Origin: Pseudomonadota bacterium
GTDB lineage: Bacteria; Myxococcota_A; Polyangia; Polyangiales; Polyangiaceae
NCBI GenBank assembly: GCA_023428245.1
Contig: JAEYYX010000069.1
Coordinates: forward strand, 1 to 64,000
Reading direction: 5' to 3'
Length of the DNA stretch: 64,000 nucleotides
The translations under genes were made by a program, and so were the position numbers. Below the pieces are notes generated by a model. The model did not search any database. It saw only the letters and a list, made by a program, of their open reading frames with translations, and was not told where the DNA came from. Positions 42,954-51,336 of the stretch are shown in pieces; position 1 is the first letter of the stretch, and each line of letters starts with the position of its first letter.

Positions 42954-43601
42954 TCAGAAAGGATCGCGACCGAGGTGCTCGGCGATCAAGTCGAGCACAG
43001 TAGCGCGTGTGCCCATATCGGGGGGAAGATGCAGCGCGTCGAGACAGGCGTCCGCCTCAGCGGGATCGTGGTCCCAGCCAGCCCGAAATAGCCAACTCGC
43101 TCGCTGTACGAGGCTTGTCGGCCAGGAGCGCAGCGGGGCTTCTTGCATGAGCACGAGGAGCATTGCCCTCTGGAGAGAGCGCGCCTCGCGAGCGCTGAAC
43201 AAGCTCGAGATCTCGAGTTCACCCGTCGAGAGCCAATGGAACGCGCCCTCGCGCACCTCTTCGGGTACGGTGATTCGCTTGCTCAAGGTGCCCTGAGGAA
43301 TGTCGGCTTCGAGCAGTGGCGGTTCGCTCGGCGCGGCCCTGCCGTGAGGATCAGCGGACATCGTCGAGCTCGGGGGAGGTGTACTGATGACCTCTTCGCT
43401 CGCCGGTTGCAGCGAGTAACGCCCGGCGGTTTGTTGCGGATGGAAAACTCCGCTTTGCACGGTGCGTCGCGGACGGCTCGGCGTCTCCACGCGGAACGGA
43501 TCCGGGTGCGCTCGAGCCGAACTCTCTACGGGAGTGATTCGGTCGAGCGCCGGAGGCTCGGGAGTCGTGTCCACGGGGGGAGCGGTTCGGTCCGGGTTCA
43601 T
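42954..43601 (-). CDS. Hypothetical protein with long disordered Pro/Ser/Thr-rich N-terminus
   Basis: The 215-residue protein has residues 1-~110 rich in Pro, Ser, Thr and Arg with no regular structure expected. A compact, probably helical C-terminal domain of ~100 residues follows ('AREARSLQRAMLLVLMQEA', 'DACLDALHLPPDMG'). No signal peptide, membrane helix or known motif is visible. A well-formed promoter lies ~60 bp upstream on the same strand, which supports a real, independently transcribed gene. It is convergent with the PP2C phosphatase; the Ser/Thr-rich tail could be a phosphorylation region, which is speculation. Confidence 0.6.
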   Translation of the reverse strand: MNPDRTAPPVDTTPEPPALDRITPVESSARAHPDPFRVETPSRPRRTVQSGVFHPQQTAGRYSLQPASEEVISTPPPSSTMSADPHGRAAPSEPPLLEADIPQGTLSKRITVPEEVREGAFHWLSTGELEISSLFSAREARSLQRAMLLVLMQEAPLRSWPTSLVQRASWLFRAGWDHDPAEADACLDALHLPPDMGTRATVLDLIAEHLGRDPF

Positions 43602-43663
43602 CGATCGGGGGGAGAGGGGGTGACCTCAGGGTGAGTCAAGTGAGGCGCACACCCAACTACCTA

Positions 43664-43691
43664 CATATAAACCCGAACGGCGGTTCGTCAA
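43664..43691 (-). promoter_or_regulatory. Sigma-70-type promoter on the minus strand
   Basis: Reading the minus strand, TTGACG (43691-43686) and TATATG (43669-43664) are 16 bp apart, about 60 bp upstream of the gene starting at 43601. It is the clearest sigma-70-like element seen in this part of the window. Confidence 0.6.
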
Positions 43692-43804
43692 ACGACCTTC
43701 AGGGGGAAAATCTCCGCCGCCTTTGGGGGTGTTCGAGCGCTCGGGGGAGGATCGCCTGGACCGATGACAGGGTCCCGCTCACGGATTTTCTTCAACCTCT
43801 TCAT
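43688..43804 (-). CDS. Possible 38-residue small protein
   Basis: A short reading frame from an ATG at 43804, preceded by a good purine-rich Shine-Dalgarno (GGCGGGGAAG, about 3 nt upstream). The peptide is basic at the start ('MKRLKKIRERDP') and Pro-rich later, with no signal or membrane helix. Its stop lies inside the promoter of the next gene. The frame extends further upstream to an ATG at 43978 (96 residues), but that part looks non-coding. Only the RBS supports it. The remaining bases 43805-44007 hold no feature I can identify. Confidence 0.25.
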   Translation of the reverse strand: MKRLKKIRERDPVIGPGDPPPSARTPPKAAEIFPLKVV

Positions 43805-44007
43805 GACTTCCCCGCCCCGCCGATTCACCTTCGGACGTCTCCCGAAGGGATTTTCGGCCGCGCATCGGGCCCCCAAGTCCCCCTCATTTTTTTCGAAGCT
43901 CCGGAAAAAGAACCTACGAGCGCAGCTGTAGCTGAGATGAGCTAGCTCTGTCGGGGAGGGCAGCGGCAGGGTGCCCATGCCGGAGGAGGTCGACGTCGAG
44001 CCTTCGG

Positions 44008-45447
44008 TCAGCAGGCGCCGTGACCGGCGCGCGCGCCCGGCTCGCTCGGGAAGATCTTGCCCGGATTCATGATGCCGAGCGGATCGAAAGTCGACTTCAA
44101 ACGCCGCTCGAGATCGAGGAGAGGTTCAGGATGCTCGAGAGGCAGATATTCGGCTTTGAGAAGACCAATGCCGTGTTCTCCGCTCAGGGTTCCACCCAGC
44201 GAAAGTGTCGTCACGAAGAGCTCACGAACGGCGAGAGCGACTTTCGTCTCTTCTTCGGGTTCGTTCCACAGGAAGTTCACGTGGAGGTTCCCGTCGCCGG
44301 CGTGGCCGTAAGAGAGCGCATCGATGGAGTACTTGTCGCCGAGCTCTCGGACACAGTCGACGAGCCTTAGGAGCTCCCGGCGCGGAACAACGACGTCTTC
44401 GCTGATCTTGTGGCGCGCGCGAGCGCGCACAGCTCTGCTCATCTGCTTGCGGGCGTCCCAGAGCTGAGCGCGCGCAGACGCGAGGAGCGCGACCTGGACT
44501 TCGATGGCCCGGCAATGCTCACAGATCGCGAGGATCCGCTCCGCTTGGTGCTCACACTCGGCTTCGCTGCCGTCGACTTCGATGATGAGGAGCGCTTCGG
44601 CGGAGGGGGCGAGGGGCACGCCGCTTTGGCGCATGACCGAGAGCGTTTTCTCGTCGAGGAACTCGAGACAGCGGGCGGGAACTTGAGCCTGGACGAGAGC
44701 GCCGACAGCCCCGAGCGCGTGAGAAAGGCTCGGGAAGGTCGCGGCGAGAGTGAGGACTTCCTCAGGTTTCGGGATCAGCTTGAGCGTGATGTCACCGAAG
44801 ACGGCGAGAGTACCCTCGCTGCCGACCAGGAGCGAAACAACGTCATATCCCGTGACGCCTTTGCGCGTCCTGCGTCCGGCGAAAAACTTCTGTCCGCCGG
44901 CCAAAATCGTCTCGATGCCGAGCACATAGTCGCGCGTCGCGCCGTATTTGAAGGCCCGCGGTCCGGCCGCGTTTTCGGCGACGTTGCCAGCGATGCAGCA
45001 GAGCTCGGCGGAGTTCGGGTCCGGCGGATAGAGCCAGCCTTCGCGCTCGACGGCAGCTTGGACTTCGGAGAGGCGCGCCCCTGGGCCGACTCGTACGAGC
45101 CCCTCGCGCGCGTCGAGCTCGTGGAGCTCGGTCATGCCGGCCGTAGCGAGCACGATGCCGCGGCAGAGAGGGACGGCTCCTCCTGTACGGCCGGAGCCGC
45201 CGGCCCGGGGTACGACGGGGATCTTGTGCGCCGCCGCGATCGTCAGCGCCGCTTCGATATCGGAGCTCGACTCAGCGAGCACGACGGCGAGGGGCCTTTC
45301 GCCGAGGATGCGCGAGTCGTCCGAGCGATAGTCCTCGCTGATCTCATCGTCGAAGAGGACGCGCGAGCCGAGAGAGCGGAGGAGCTCGGCCTTGCCGCTG
45401 TCGAGCTGGCCCTGGCTGGGCCCGAGAAGCTCAGGTGCCCGAAACAT
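44008..45447 (-). CDS. FAD-linked oxidase of the glycolate/D-lactate dehydrogenase (GlcD) family
   Basis: The 479-residue flavoprotein has the PCMH-type FAD domain: 'PLAVVLAESSSDIEAALTIA', the pyrophosphate-binding 'VVPRAGGSGRTGGAVPLCRG', 'GPGARLSEVQAAVEREG' and 'GNVAENAAGPRAFKYGATRD'. The C-terminal oxidase domain ends 'YGHAGDGNLHVNFLW' and 'LSGEHGIGLLKAEYL'. Relatives oxidise D-lactate, glycolate or 2-hydroxyglutarate and pass electrons to the quinone pool or a partner Fe-S subunit. No GlcE or GlcF partner is present. The start overlaps the orn stop by 17 bp, so it ends a yhbY-orn-glcD operon. Substrate uncertain. Confidence 0.9.
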   Translation of the reverse strand: MFRAPELLGPSQGQLDSGKAELLRSLGSRVLFDDEISEDYRSDDSRILGERPLAVVLAESSSDIEAALTIAAAHKIPVVPRAGGSGRTGGAVPLCRGIVLATAGMTELHELDAREGLVRVGPGARLSEVQAAVEREGWLYPPDPNSAELCCIAGNVAENAAGPRAFKYGATRDYVLGIETILAGGQKFFAGRRTRKGVTGYDVVSLLVGSEGTLAVFGDITLKLIPKPEEVLTLAATFPSLSHALGAVGALVQAQVPARCLEFLDEKTLSVMRQSGVPLAPSAEALLIIEVDGSEAECEHQAERILAICEHCRAIEVQVALLASARAQLWDARKQMSRAVRARARHKISEDVVVPRRELLRLVDCVRELGDKYSIDALSYGHAGDGNLHVNFLWNEPEEETKVALAVRELFVTTLSLGGTLSGEHGIGLLKAEYLPLEHPEPLLDLERRLKSTFDPLGIMNPGKIFPSEPGARAGHGAC

Positions 45448-45994
45448 CGCGAAGCATCACGCGGCGGTAGTGCAAGAGCTCCGCGATCGATTGGCGTACG
45501 TCGAAGAGAGCGTCATGTTCCCCGCTGTCCGGCTTCTGATACTGGGACGTGGAAGGGAGCCAGAGCTGGCTGAGAACCTTCAGGCTGCTCACGTCGACCA
45601 TCCGGTAGTGGAGGTAGGTGGCGAGGCCGGGCATGTAGCGATCGATGAACTTGCGGTCGGAGTGAATCGTATTTCCACAGAGGACCGCCCGCGCAGGACA
45701 CCAGCCGCTCACCCGGTCGAGCACTTCGCGCTCGACCTGCCGGAGCTCGACGCCCTCGGCGATGCGCGACAAAAGACCCGTCTTCGTGTGCATCTTGCGT
45801 ACGAAGGGGGACATCGATGCGAGCGCCGATTCCGCCTGAAATACGTCGCTTACGTACTCTTCGAGAATGTTCAGATTCTCATCCGTGATGATGGCGGCGA
45901 CCTGGAGGATGCAGTCGGTCTCGGGATTCAGGCCTGTCATCTCCAGGTCCATCCACACCAAGTTCCTCGAGGATTGGACTCGTTTGATGCTCAT
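45431..45994 (-). CDS. orn: Oligoribonuclease
   Basis: Orn degrades RNA dinucleotides, including pGpG from c-di-GMP breakdown, and is essential in many bacteria. The 187-residue protein is a DEDDh exonuclease: 'LVWMDLEMTGLNPETD' (D and E), 'GNTIHSDRKFIDRYMPGL' (third Asp) and 'GEHDALFDVRQSIAEL' (His and last Asp). Length and motif spacing match the family. It overlaps yhbY upstream by four bases (ATGA) and glcD downstream. Its pGpG role is relevant because three diguanylate-cyclase-type proteins lie in the window. Confidence 0.96.
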   Translation of the reverse strand: MSIKRVQSSRNLVWMDLEMTGLNPETDCILQVAAIITDENLNILEEYVSDVFQAESALASMSPFVRKMHTKTGLLSRIAEGVELRQVEREVLDRVSGWCPARAVLCGNTIHSDRKFIDRYMPGLATYLHYRMVDVSSLKVLSQLWLPSTSQYQKPDSGEHDALFDVRQSIAELLHYRRVMLRDVSGT

Positions 45995-46335
45995 GGTGCG
46001 CTCGCTTTTTGAGGCCGCGGCAGGTCGATCTTCGGCTTCTTGGGGTGCCGTCGGTAAAGGATGAAGACACGCCCGACGTGTCCGACGACGGTCGCCCCGA
46101 TCGATTGGACGGCTTCCGTGAGATCGGAGGTTTCGATGTCCGCTTCGCGCTCCAGGCGCACCTTGATGAGCTCGTGGGCTTCGACGGCGCGAGCGACTTC
46201 AGCGAGCGCCCCGTCCGTGATTCCGCCTTTCCCGAGGCGAACCACGGGATCGAGGGAGTGCGCGAGACCTCTCAAGTAGCTCGCTTGTTTGGAGGTCAGC
46301 TTCGGGGGAAGCGGCTTCTTAGGTGCGCTGGTCAT
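45991..46335 (-). CDS. yhbY: YhbY-type CRM-domain RNA-binding protein
   Basis: A 114-residue single CRM domain protein that associates with pre-50S ribosomal particles in other bacteria. The family core is clear: 'LTSKQASYLRGLAHSLDPVV', 'RLGKGGITDGALAEVARAVE' and 'HELIKVRLEREADIETSDL', then a basic tail. The ATG at 46335 was selected because the longer frame adds unrelated sequence. Its stop overlaps the orn start (ATGA), so both RNA-metabolism genes are translated together. Confidence 0.92.
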   Translation of the reverse strand: MTSAPKKPLPPKLTSKQASYLRGLAHSLDPVVRLGKGGITDGALAEVARAVEAHELIKVRLEREADIETSDLTEAVQSIGATVVGHVGRVFILYRRHPKKPKIDLPRPQKASAP

Positions 46336-46493
46336 AAAAACTCGGGGGCGTCTCGGGAGGGGAATCTCATAGCTCAAGTGTGGCAGCAAGCCGTCGAATT
46401 GCGGCTGACCCGCGCCAGGACCCGCCGACGCCGCTCGGATTTTTTGTTGCGGTCCTGCCTTGGACCAAGGAGGCCCCCCAGGGGCGGTGGCGC

Positions 46494-47720
46494 CTAGCGC
46501 GCCGTTCTCGGAGGGCCCGGATCATCTGCAGCATGAAAATGGGCCGGGAGCTCTGGGACTTCGGCTTTTCGCGCGCCGCCGAGCAGCGGGAAGCCCTCAA
46601 TGGCAGTGCGGGTGGGCTTCGGCTCTTCGCTTTGCCGCGGAGCCACCGAGATTCGGTTCCGCCCCTTCTGTTTGGCGCGGTAGAGCGCTGCATCGGCCCG
46701 CGCGATCCAGGCATGGGGCGCTTCTCCTCGCGCGAGCTCGGCGATCCCGAAAGAGACGGAGAGACTGATCGGGCGGCCCCCAATCTTCAGGCTCATGACA
46801 GCTTTGCGGAGCCGCTCGGCGCGCTCACGGGTGGGCTCGAAAGAAGCGTGTTCGCACACCACACAAAACTCCTCCCCCCCGTAACGAGCCACGAAATCTT
46901 CGCGCCGGAGGAAGGAACGAACGATCGTGTCAGCGACCTGCTTCAAGACCTCATCGCCGACGACGTGCCCGAAGGTGTCATTGATCGCCTTGAAGTGATC
47001 CAAGTCGACCATCACGAGACAAGCGGGTGAAGAAGAGAGGAGCGCTTGGTCGGTGACGTCTTGAAGGTGAAGGTCGAGGGCGGCTCGATTGTAGACCTGA
47101 GTGAGAGCGTCGGTGGTCGCCGCCTTGCGCGAGTGATCGAGCTCGGCGCGGAGGGCGCGGATGGTCCCTTCAAGGGCCTGAATGGTCTCGAGCTCCCGCG
47201 TGCGGTGAAACTCGATCTGTTGGCGGGCGAGCCGAGAAGTGCGCTCCGCAGTTGCGCGCACCTCTTCGTGATCGTTGATGACGAGAGCGCGATCGAGAGA
47301 GTCGAGCTCTTGCGAGAGGCGCTCATCGTGAGCCCTATCGGTCCGGATCGAATAGGTCGTCGTGCGCACCAGTTCGCGCACCGCGTCGCGCAGGTTCGTG
47401 AGCGCTTGCTCGACGTAGAGCTTCTCTTCCCGGCGATGCGCCTCGACAAAGCGCCGCACTCCACCCCAATCGCGCCGAAGTGTGCCATCACTGCTCCGCG
47501 CTGGGCGTGTCATGTCCCCGAGCAGCAGCGTCCGCGCCCAGCGCTCGAAGGTCTCAGCGATCTCGTCACGAGTGCGTCCTTCAATGTCGAAGGCGTGGCG
47601 TCCGAGACTTCGCAAGAGGGCCGCAGTGGTCTCGAGTGCATCCGTGGCATCGTCACGGCCAGAAGGGGCAGGCTCGGACCGGGGAGAGGACGCCGGAGAT
47701 TTGTCTTTATTGAAGAACAT
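46494..47720 (-). CDS. GGDEF diguanylate cyclase with helical N-terminal domain
   Basis: The 408-residue protein from ATG 47720 has a helical N-terminal ~200 residues, including a likely coiled coil ('LETIQALEGTIRALRAELDH') directly before the GGDEF domain. The catalytic domain has 'MVDLDHFKAINDTFGHVVGD' and the active site GGEEF. An RxxD inhibitory site (RRED) lies five residues before it, so it should make c-di-GMP and be product-inhibited. The C-terminal ~60 residues are a Pro/Ala-rich extension. No membrane helix is present. It is 10 bp downstream of the pseudouridine synthase gene on the same strand. Confidence 0.92.
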   Translation of the reverse strand: MFFNKDKSPASSPRSEPAPSGRDDATDALETTAALLRSLGRHAFDIEGRTRDEIAETFERWARTLLLGDMTRPARSSDGTLRRDWGGVRRFVEAHRREEKLYVEQALTNLRDAVRELVRTTTYSIRTDRAHDERLSQELDSLDRALVINDHEEVRATAERTSRLARQQIEFHRTRELETIQALEGTIRALRAELDHSRKAATTDALTQVYNRAALDLHLQDVTDQALLSSSPACLVMVDLDHFKAINDTFGHVVGDEVLKQVADTIVRSFLRREDFVARYGGEEFCVVCEHASFEPTRERAERLRKAVMSLKIGGRPISLSVSFGIAELARGEAPHAWIARADAALYRAKQKGRNRISVAPRQSEEPKPTRTAIEGFPLLGGARKAEVPELPAHFHAADDPGPPRTAR

Positions 47721-47730
47721 GGACGACGCC

Positions 47731-48627
47731 CTACGTTTTTCTTGAAACGGGCGGAGCGGACAAATGTTGAGCCCCGACCCTCTCCCAATAGGCGCGCATG
47801 TCGTCCGGCATCGGACTCTCGAGCTCGAGGGGCGTGCCACGCTCGGGGTGCAGCAGCCGGAGGCGAGTGGCGTGGAGGAGAAGCCGGGGGCTCGGGGGGG
47901 CAGCTCTCTGCCGCGCGAGTTGCAGACCATAGCGACGGTCACCGACGATGGGACAGCCAAGCTCGGTGGCATGGATGCGCACTTGGTGGGTGCGACCGGT
48001 CTGAAGGTGCGCTTCGACAAGGCTCACCTCGCCGCGGCTCTCCCGGAGAAGGAACTCCGTCGCCGCGGGCTGCCCTTCGATCGGAGAAGTGACGCGCGTG
48101 GAGGGAGACGGGGGAAGTCCAACAACGATCGCGAGATAGTCGCGCATCATGCTGTGGTCCTTGAGGGCCTGACTCAGGCTCGCAGCGGCTGCCTTCGTCT
48201 TGGCGAACACGATGAGTCCGCTTGTTGGTCGATCGAGCCGATGCACGAGCCAGAGGGGGCGCCCGGCGCGCTTCTGAGCCAGGCTGTGAAGGTCATTCTG
48301 ATCGGTCTCTTGGCTCGGTGCCGACAAAAGGCCGCTCGGTTTGTCGAAGACGAGGAGAGAGTCGTCTTCGTAGCGGAGCGTCCCATCGAGCGGTGGAAGC
48401 TCGGTCTCCTTGGCGAAGAGCTCGAGGGAGGTGATGAGGATTTTCTGGCCGGCGCGGATGGCGCGGGAGGCGACTTTGGTCCTCTTCTTGTCGACGTAGA
48501 CGCTGCCTTGTTCGATGAGCGCGCGCGCCCTGCGCCGCGAGAGGTCCGGAACGTGGCGTCCGAGGAGCTGATCGAGCCGCAGCCCCCCGTCACCATCCGG
48601 CGTCGTGAACGAAATGCGGTGTCCCAC
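47731..48627 (-). CDS. RluA-family 23S rRNA / tRNA pseudouridine synthase
   Basis: An S4 RNA-binding domain lies at residues ~13-60 ('GGLRLDQLLGRHVPDLSRRR'), followed by the RluA catalytic domain with the Asp in 'WLVHRLDRPTSGLIVFAKT'. Other motifs are 'DYLAIVVGLP', 'LQTGRTHQVRIHATELGCPI' and 'GDRRYG'. It isomerises specific uridines in structured RNA; which site cannot be assigned. The start is uncertain: GTG at 48627 (298 residues) avoids overlap with divergent ruvC, while TTG at 48666 and ATG at 48711 or 48771 are also in frame. Confidence 0.88.
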   Translation of the reverse strand: MGHRISFTTPDGDGGLRLDQLLGRHVPDLSRRRARALIEQGSVYVDKKRTKVASRAIRAGQKILITSLELFAKETELPPLDGTLRYEDDSLLVFDKPSGLLSAPSQETDQNDLHSLAQKRAGRPLWLVHRLDRPTSGLIVFAKTKAAAASLSQALKDHSMMRDYLAIVVGLPPSPSTRVTSPIEGQPAATEFLLRESRGEVSLVEAHLQTGRTHQVRIHATELGCPIVGDRRYGLQLARQRAAPPSPRLLLHATRLRLLHPERGTPLELESPMPDDMRAYWERVGAQHLSAPPVSRKT

Positions 48628-48694
48628 GGGGCAGAGGCCATCGCACGAGTCCGAAGACTTCGCCAAGCCAAAGAGCTCTGGTAGGGTAAGCTCC

Positions 48695-49246
48695 GTGCTC
48701 GTGCTCGGCATCGATCCAGGGACCCTCCATCTCGGATGGGGCGTCGTCGAGCGCAGGGGGCCGAAGCTCATTCACATCGGCCACGGTGTGATCCATGCGC
48801 GGCCGAGGGAGCCCCTTTCGGACCGACTCGCCATCATCGCGGGGGAGCTCGAGCGAGTCATCGCCGATCACCGGCCGGCACTGGGCTCCGTGGAGCAGAT
48901 CTTTTTTCACAAAGATCCTCAGGCGGCGGCCAAACTCGGCCACGCTCGAGGGGTTGTTCTCCTCTCTCTGGCGCGCGCGGGGGTTCCTCTGCGCGAACAC
49001 GCGCCCGCGCGCATCAAGCGCACTCTCACTGGAAACGGGCGCGCCGAAAAATCCCAAGTCGCCCAAATGGTCTCCGCCATCTTGGGGATCCGTGAAGCCC
49101 TCCCGCCCGACGCCTCAGACGCTCTCGCGATCGCGATCACCGAGCTCAGGCTCGACCCGCTGACCCCACAAATGGTCCAAAAACCGCGGCGAACCCGGTT
49201 GAAGACTCTCCCGCCCCACGTCGCCCGCCTGGTCCGCGCGCTCTGA
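48695..49246 (+). CDS. ruvC: Crossover junction endodeoxyribonuclease RuvC
   Basis: RuvC resolves Holliday junctions during recombination. The 183-residue protein begins 'VLVLGIDPGTLHLGWGVVE' with the first catalytic Asp. It continues with 'VEQIFFHKDPQAAAKLGHAR' (Glu), 'REHAPARIKRTLTGNGRAEK' and the terminal 'PPDASDALAIAITELRL' carrying the last two acidic residues. The GTG at 48695 is preceded by GGGTAAG and was chosen as start. No ruvA or ruvB is adjacent. A strongly structured intergenic segment follows. Confidence 0.95.
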   Translation: MLVLGIDPGTLHLGWGVVERRGPKLIHIGHGVIHARPREPLSDRLAIIAGELERVIADHRPALGSVEQIFFHKDPQAAAKLGHARGVVLLSLARAGVPLREHAPARIKRTLTGNGRAEKSQVAQMVSAILGIREALPPDASDALAIAITELRLDPLTPQMVQKPRRTRLKTLPPHVARLVRAL

Positions 49247-49270
49247 GCGAAATCGCCGGAATTCTTGGGC

Positions 49271-49328
49271 GCGGGCCTCCCGAAGGGAGCCGCTTCTCCC
49301 CTTTCGGGGGGAGGCGCGGCTTGCCCGC
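49271..49328 (+). ncRNA. Candidate structured RNA / terminator, three-way junction in ruvC-lolA gap
   Basis: An outer stem GCGGGC (49271-49276) / GCCCGC (49323-49328) encloses two hairpins. One is CTCCC-gaa-GGGAG (49277-49289). The other is a 13-position stem (49289-49301 with 49308-49320) with one mismatch and a TTTCGG loop. No T-run follows. It could be a ruvC terminator, a lolA leader element or chance in GC-rich DNA. Confidence 0.4.
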
Positions 49329-49381
49329 CCCGTAACCTGATCGTAACTCTCTGAGTCGGCCTCCGCCGTGCCCCCTGAATT

Positions 49382-50086
49382 ATGATCCACCGTCCTGCTT
49401 CTCGTCCGCTTCTGGCCGCTCTGGCCATTGCTGGTTTGCTGTCCGCATCGCCGCTCCCTTCCGCCTTCGCTGAACAGAAGGCGCCGACTGCGGCCCCCGC
49501 AGCGATGACCGCGCTCGAACTCGCCGATAAGGTCCAGGCTGTTTACGACAAGAGCCAAACGTACCGGGCGACCTTCAAGCAGCGCTACTACATCGCCGCT
49601 TACGACAAGTATAAAGACTCGAACGGTTCCGTCATCTTCCAGAAGCCGGGCAAGATGAGCTGGCGCTACGAGAACAACGGCAACCGAGTTGTCTCGGACG
49701 GCAAGCAGATCCGCGTCTACGAGAAGGAAAACAAGCAGATGTTCGAGCAGAGCATCGAAAAGAGCCAATACCCGGCGGCGCTTTCCTTTTTGCTCGGTGA
49801 CGGTCAGCTCAAGAAGGAGTTTCAGCTGACGAGGCTCGAGGCGAAGGACCTCGGTTTCGAAGGCGGATATGTCCTGCTCGGGACCCCTGTCTCGCCGACC
49901 CCCGCTTACCAGAAGATCCTGCTTTACATCGACGGGGGCACCTTCCAGGTTCGGCGCGTCCTGATGATCGACGCCCAGCGAAACCGCAATCGCTTCGACT
50001 TTGGCGATCCGATTGTGAATCAGCCCGTGGACCCGAAGGAGTTCACCTTCACACCGCCGCCCGGAACCCAAGTCGTGCGGCCTTGA
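49382..50086 (+). CDS. lolA: Outer-membrane lipoprotein carrier protein LolA
   Basis: LolA carries lipoproteins across the periplasm from LolCDE to the outer membrane. The 234-residue protein has a signal peptide ('LLAALAIAGLLSASPLPSAF') and the LolA fold start 'ADKVQAVYDKSQTYRATFKQ'. It continues with 'SNGSVIFQKPGKMSWRYENN', 'VSDGKQIRVYEKENKQMFEQ' and the end 'FDFGDPIVNQPVDPKEFTFT'. It is somewhat longer than E. coli LolA (~200), as is common in delta-type Proteobacteria. It has its own strong terminator. Confidence 0.93.
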   Translation: MIHRPASRPLLAALAIAGLLSASPLPSAFAEQKAPTAAPAAMTALELADKVQAVYDKSQTYRATFKQRYYIAAYDKYKDSNGSVIFQKPGKMSWRYENNGNRVVSDGKQIRVYEKENKQMFEQSIEKSQYPAALSFLLGDGQLKKEFQLTRLEAKDLGFEGGYVLLGTPVSPTPAYQKILLYIDGGTFQVRRVLMIDAQRNRNRFDFGDPIVNQPVDPKEFTFTPPPGTQVVRP

Positions 50087-50090
50087 AGTT

Positions 50091-50123
50091 CGGCCCGAGT
50101 AACCCTCGGGCCGTTTTCGTTTG
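50091..50123 (+). terminator. Rho-independent terminator after lolA
   Basis: A perfect 9-bp stem CGGCCCGAG (50091-50099) / CTCGGGCCG (50105-50113) with a 5-nt loop, followed directly by TTTTCGTTTG. It begins 4 bp after the lolA stop and separates lolA from the convergent phosphatase gene. Confidence 0.9.
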
Positions 50124-50135
50124 TGCAGATGACGC

Positions 50136-51281
50136 TCAAGTCGTCTCGAACCGCCTGAGCTCGTGATCGCCGTCTTCGCGGAGGACGAGGTACGGGCGCG
50201 CTCTCCGCGCGACGCCAAAGGAGCCGAGATTGACGTAGCCGGGTTCCTCATGAGCTGAGTGCGTGTGGCCGAAGACGACGAGCTCTGCCCCGAGCAGCTC
50301 TCGAATCTTATGAGCGGCCTGTCGCGCCGCTTCGTTCATACGCTCGTGGTAGTCGATGGGCTTGAGTTTCCGTTTGATGAAGAGCCCGGAGGCGACGAGG
50401 GCTGGAGGTAGGCCCAGGACGGGATTCGAGAAGGCTTGCGTCGCGGCGAAGGTGAAAAGCGCACCGGCGGAGACTTGGTCGAGATAGAGCCGGTGCCAGG
50501 TTTCTTTGGGAGATAGGTGAGTCGGGGTTTGGCGAAGTTCGGCGAGCGAGCGAAGCTGCTCTTCGGCAAGACCTGTCTCGAGCGCGAGTTCGAGGAGGGC
50601 GCGCTCTCCCTCTCGCTCGTCGACAGCAACCTCGTCTTTGCGCGTCGCGCGGAGGCACAGGGCTAAGGCGACGCGGAAGTAGAGGAGGATGATCTGGGGC
50701 GCCCGGGGACCGAACTCGCGGAACGCTCGGACGAGGCCGCGCACGGGGCTCGTCTCATGGGCGTGGGCGAAGGAGAGCGCGCCAGAGGGGCCGACGAAGT
50801 CGCGCATGAGCGCTGTTCCGAGAGGCTCGGCGTCGATGCGAAAGGGCGCGAGCGGATGCGCGAAGGCGTTGTCGGCGTCGTACAGATGCCCATGTTGAAT
50901 GTGCGCGGGGCCAAAGTTCGTGAACCAATCGCGGACGCAGAGGGCCTCCTCGTGGGGGGGGGCCAGGGTTTTCCAGAGCTCAGCTCGGGTCTCTCGCTGC
51001 TTGAGGGCGGCGTCGTGGTTTCCAGGCAGGAGGGTGACGCGTTTGCCGCGCTCGAGGTGCGCGCGAAGTGCGGCGCGCACCGGCTCATGGTGGGCGAGAA
51101 TTTTGCCGAGCGTCTCTCCGGTGGCCTCCGTTTTTGGACCGAGGGTGAGATCGAAGGTGTCTCCGGCCAGGATCAGGTCCTTGTGTGTATGTTCAGTGAG
51201 CAAACGGGCGAGCGCACGACCTGCGTCGTGCCCGTGACCATCGCCCAGGTGGACGTCGCTCAAGACCAGCGTGCTTTTCAC
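50136..51281 (-). CDS. Calcineurin-like metallophosphatase
   Basis: The 381-residue protein has the full two-metal phosphoesterase set: 'LVLSDVHLGDGHGHD', 'LILAGDTFDLTLG', 'VTLLPGNHDAAL', 'HIQHGHLYD' and 'VVFGHTHSAHEE' with 'VNLGSFG' at the end. An internal helical insertion with a hydrophobic stretch ('VSAGALFTFAATQAFSNPVL') may contact membranes. The motif pattern recalls UDP-2,3-diacylglucosamine hydrolases (LpxH), but the insert and length differ, so the substrate is open. It is divergent from the Tes-like gene; the two starts are only 55 bp apart and must share a promoter region. Confidence 0.87.
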   Translation of the reverse strand: MKSTLVLSDVHLGDGHGHDAGRALARLLTEHTHKDLILAGDTFDLTLGPKTEATGETLGKILAHHEPVRAALRAHLERGKRVTLLPGNHDAALKQRETRAELWKTLAPPHEEALCVRDWFTNFGPAHIQHGHLYDADNAFAHPLAPFRIDAEPLGTALMRDFVGPSGALSFAHAHETSPVRGLVRAFREFGPRAPQIILLYFRVALALCLRATRKDEVAVDEREGERALLELALETGLAEEQLRSLAELRQTPTHLSPKETWHRLYLDQVSAGALFTFAATQAFSNPVLGLPPALVASGLFIKRKLKPIDYHERMNEAARQAAHKIRELLGAELVVFGHTHSAHEEPGYVNLGSFGVARRARPYLVLREDGDHELRRFETT

Positions 51282-51336
51282 GTGGGACTTCTATAGCCCC
51301 ACTTTCGAAGCTGCGCTCTTGGGCTAACCTCGCGCC

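Noticed and set aside
46459..46471. CCTTGG-A-CCAAGG palindrome downstream of the GGDEF gene at 46494
   Set aside because: Could be a terminator stem, but no T-run follows on the relevant strand and the stem is short; support is insufficient.
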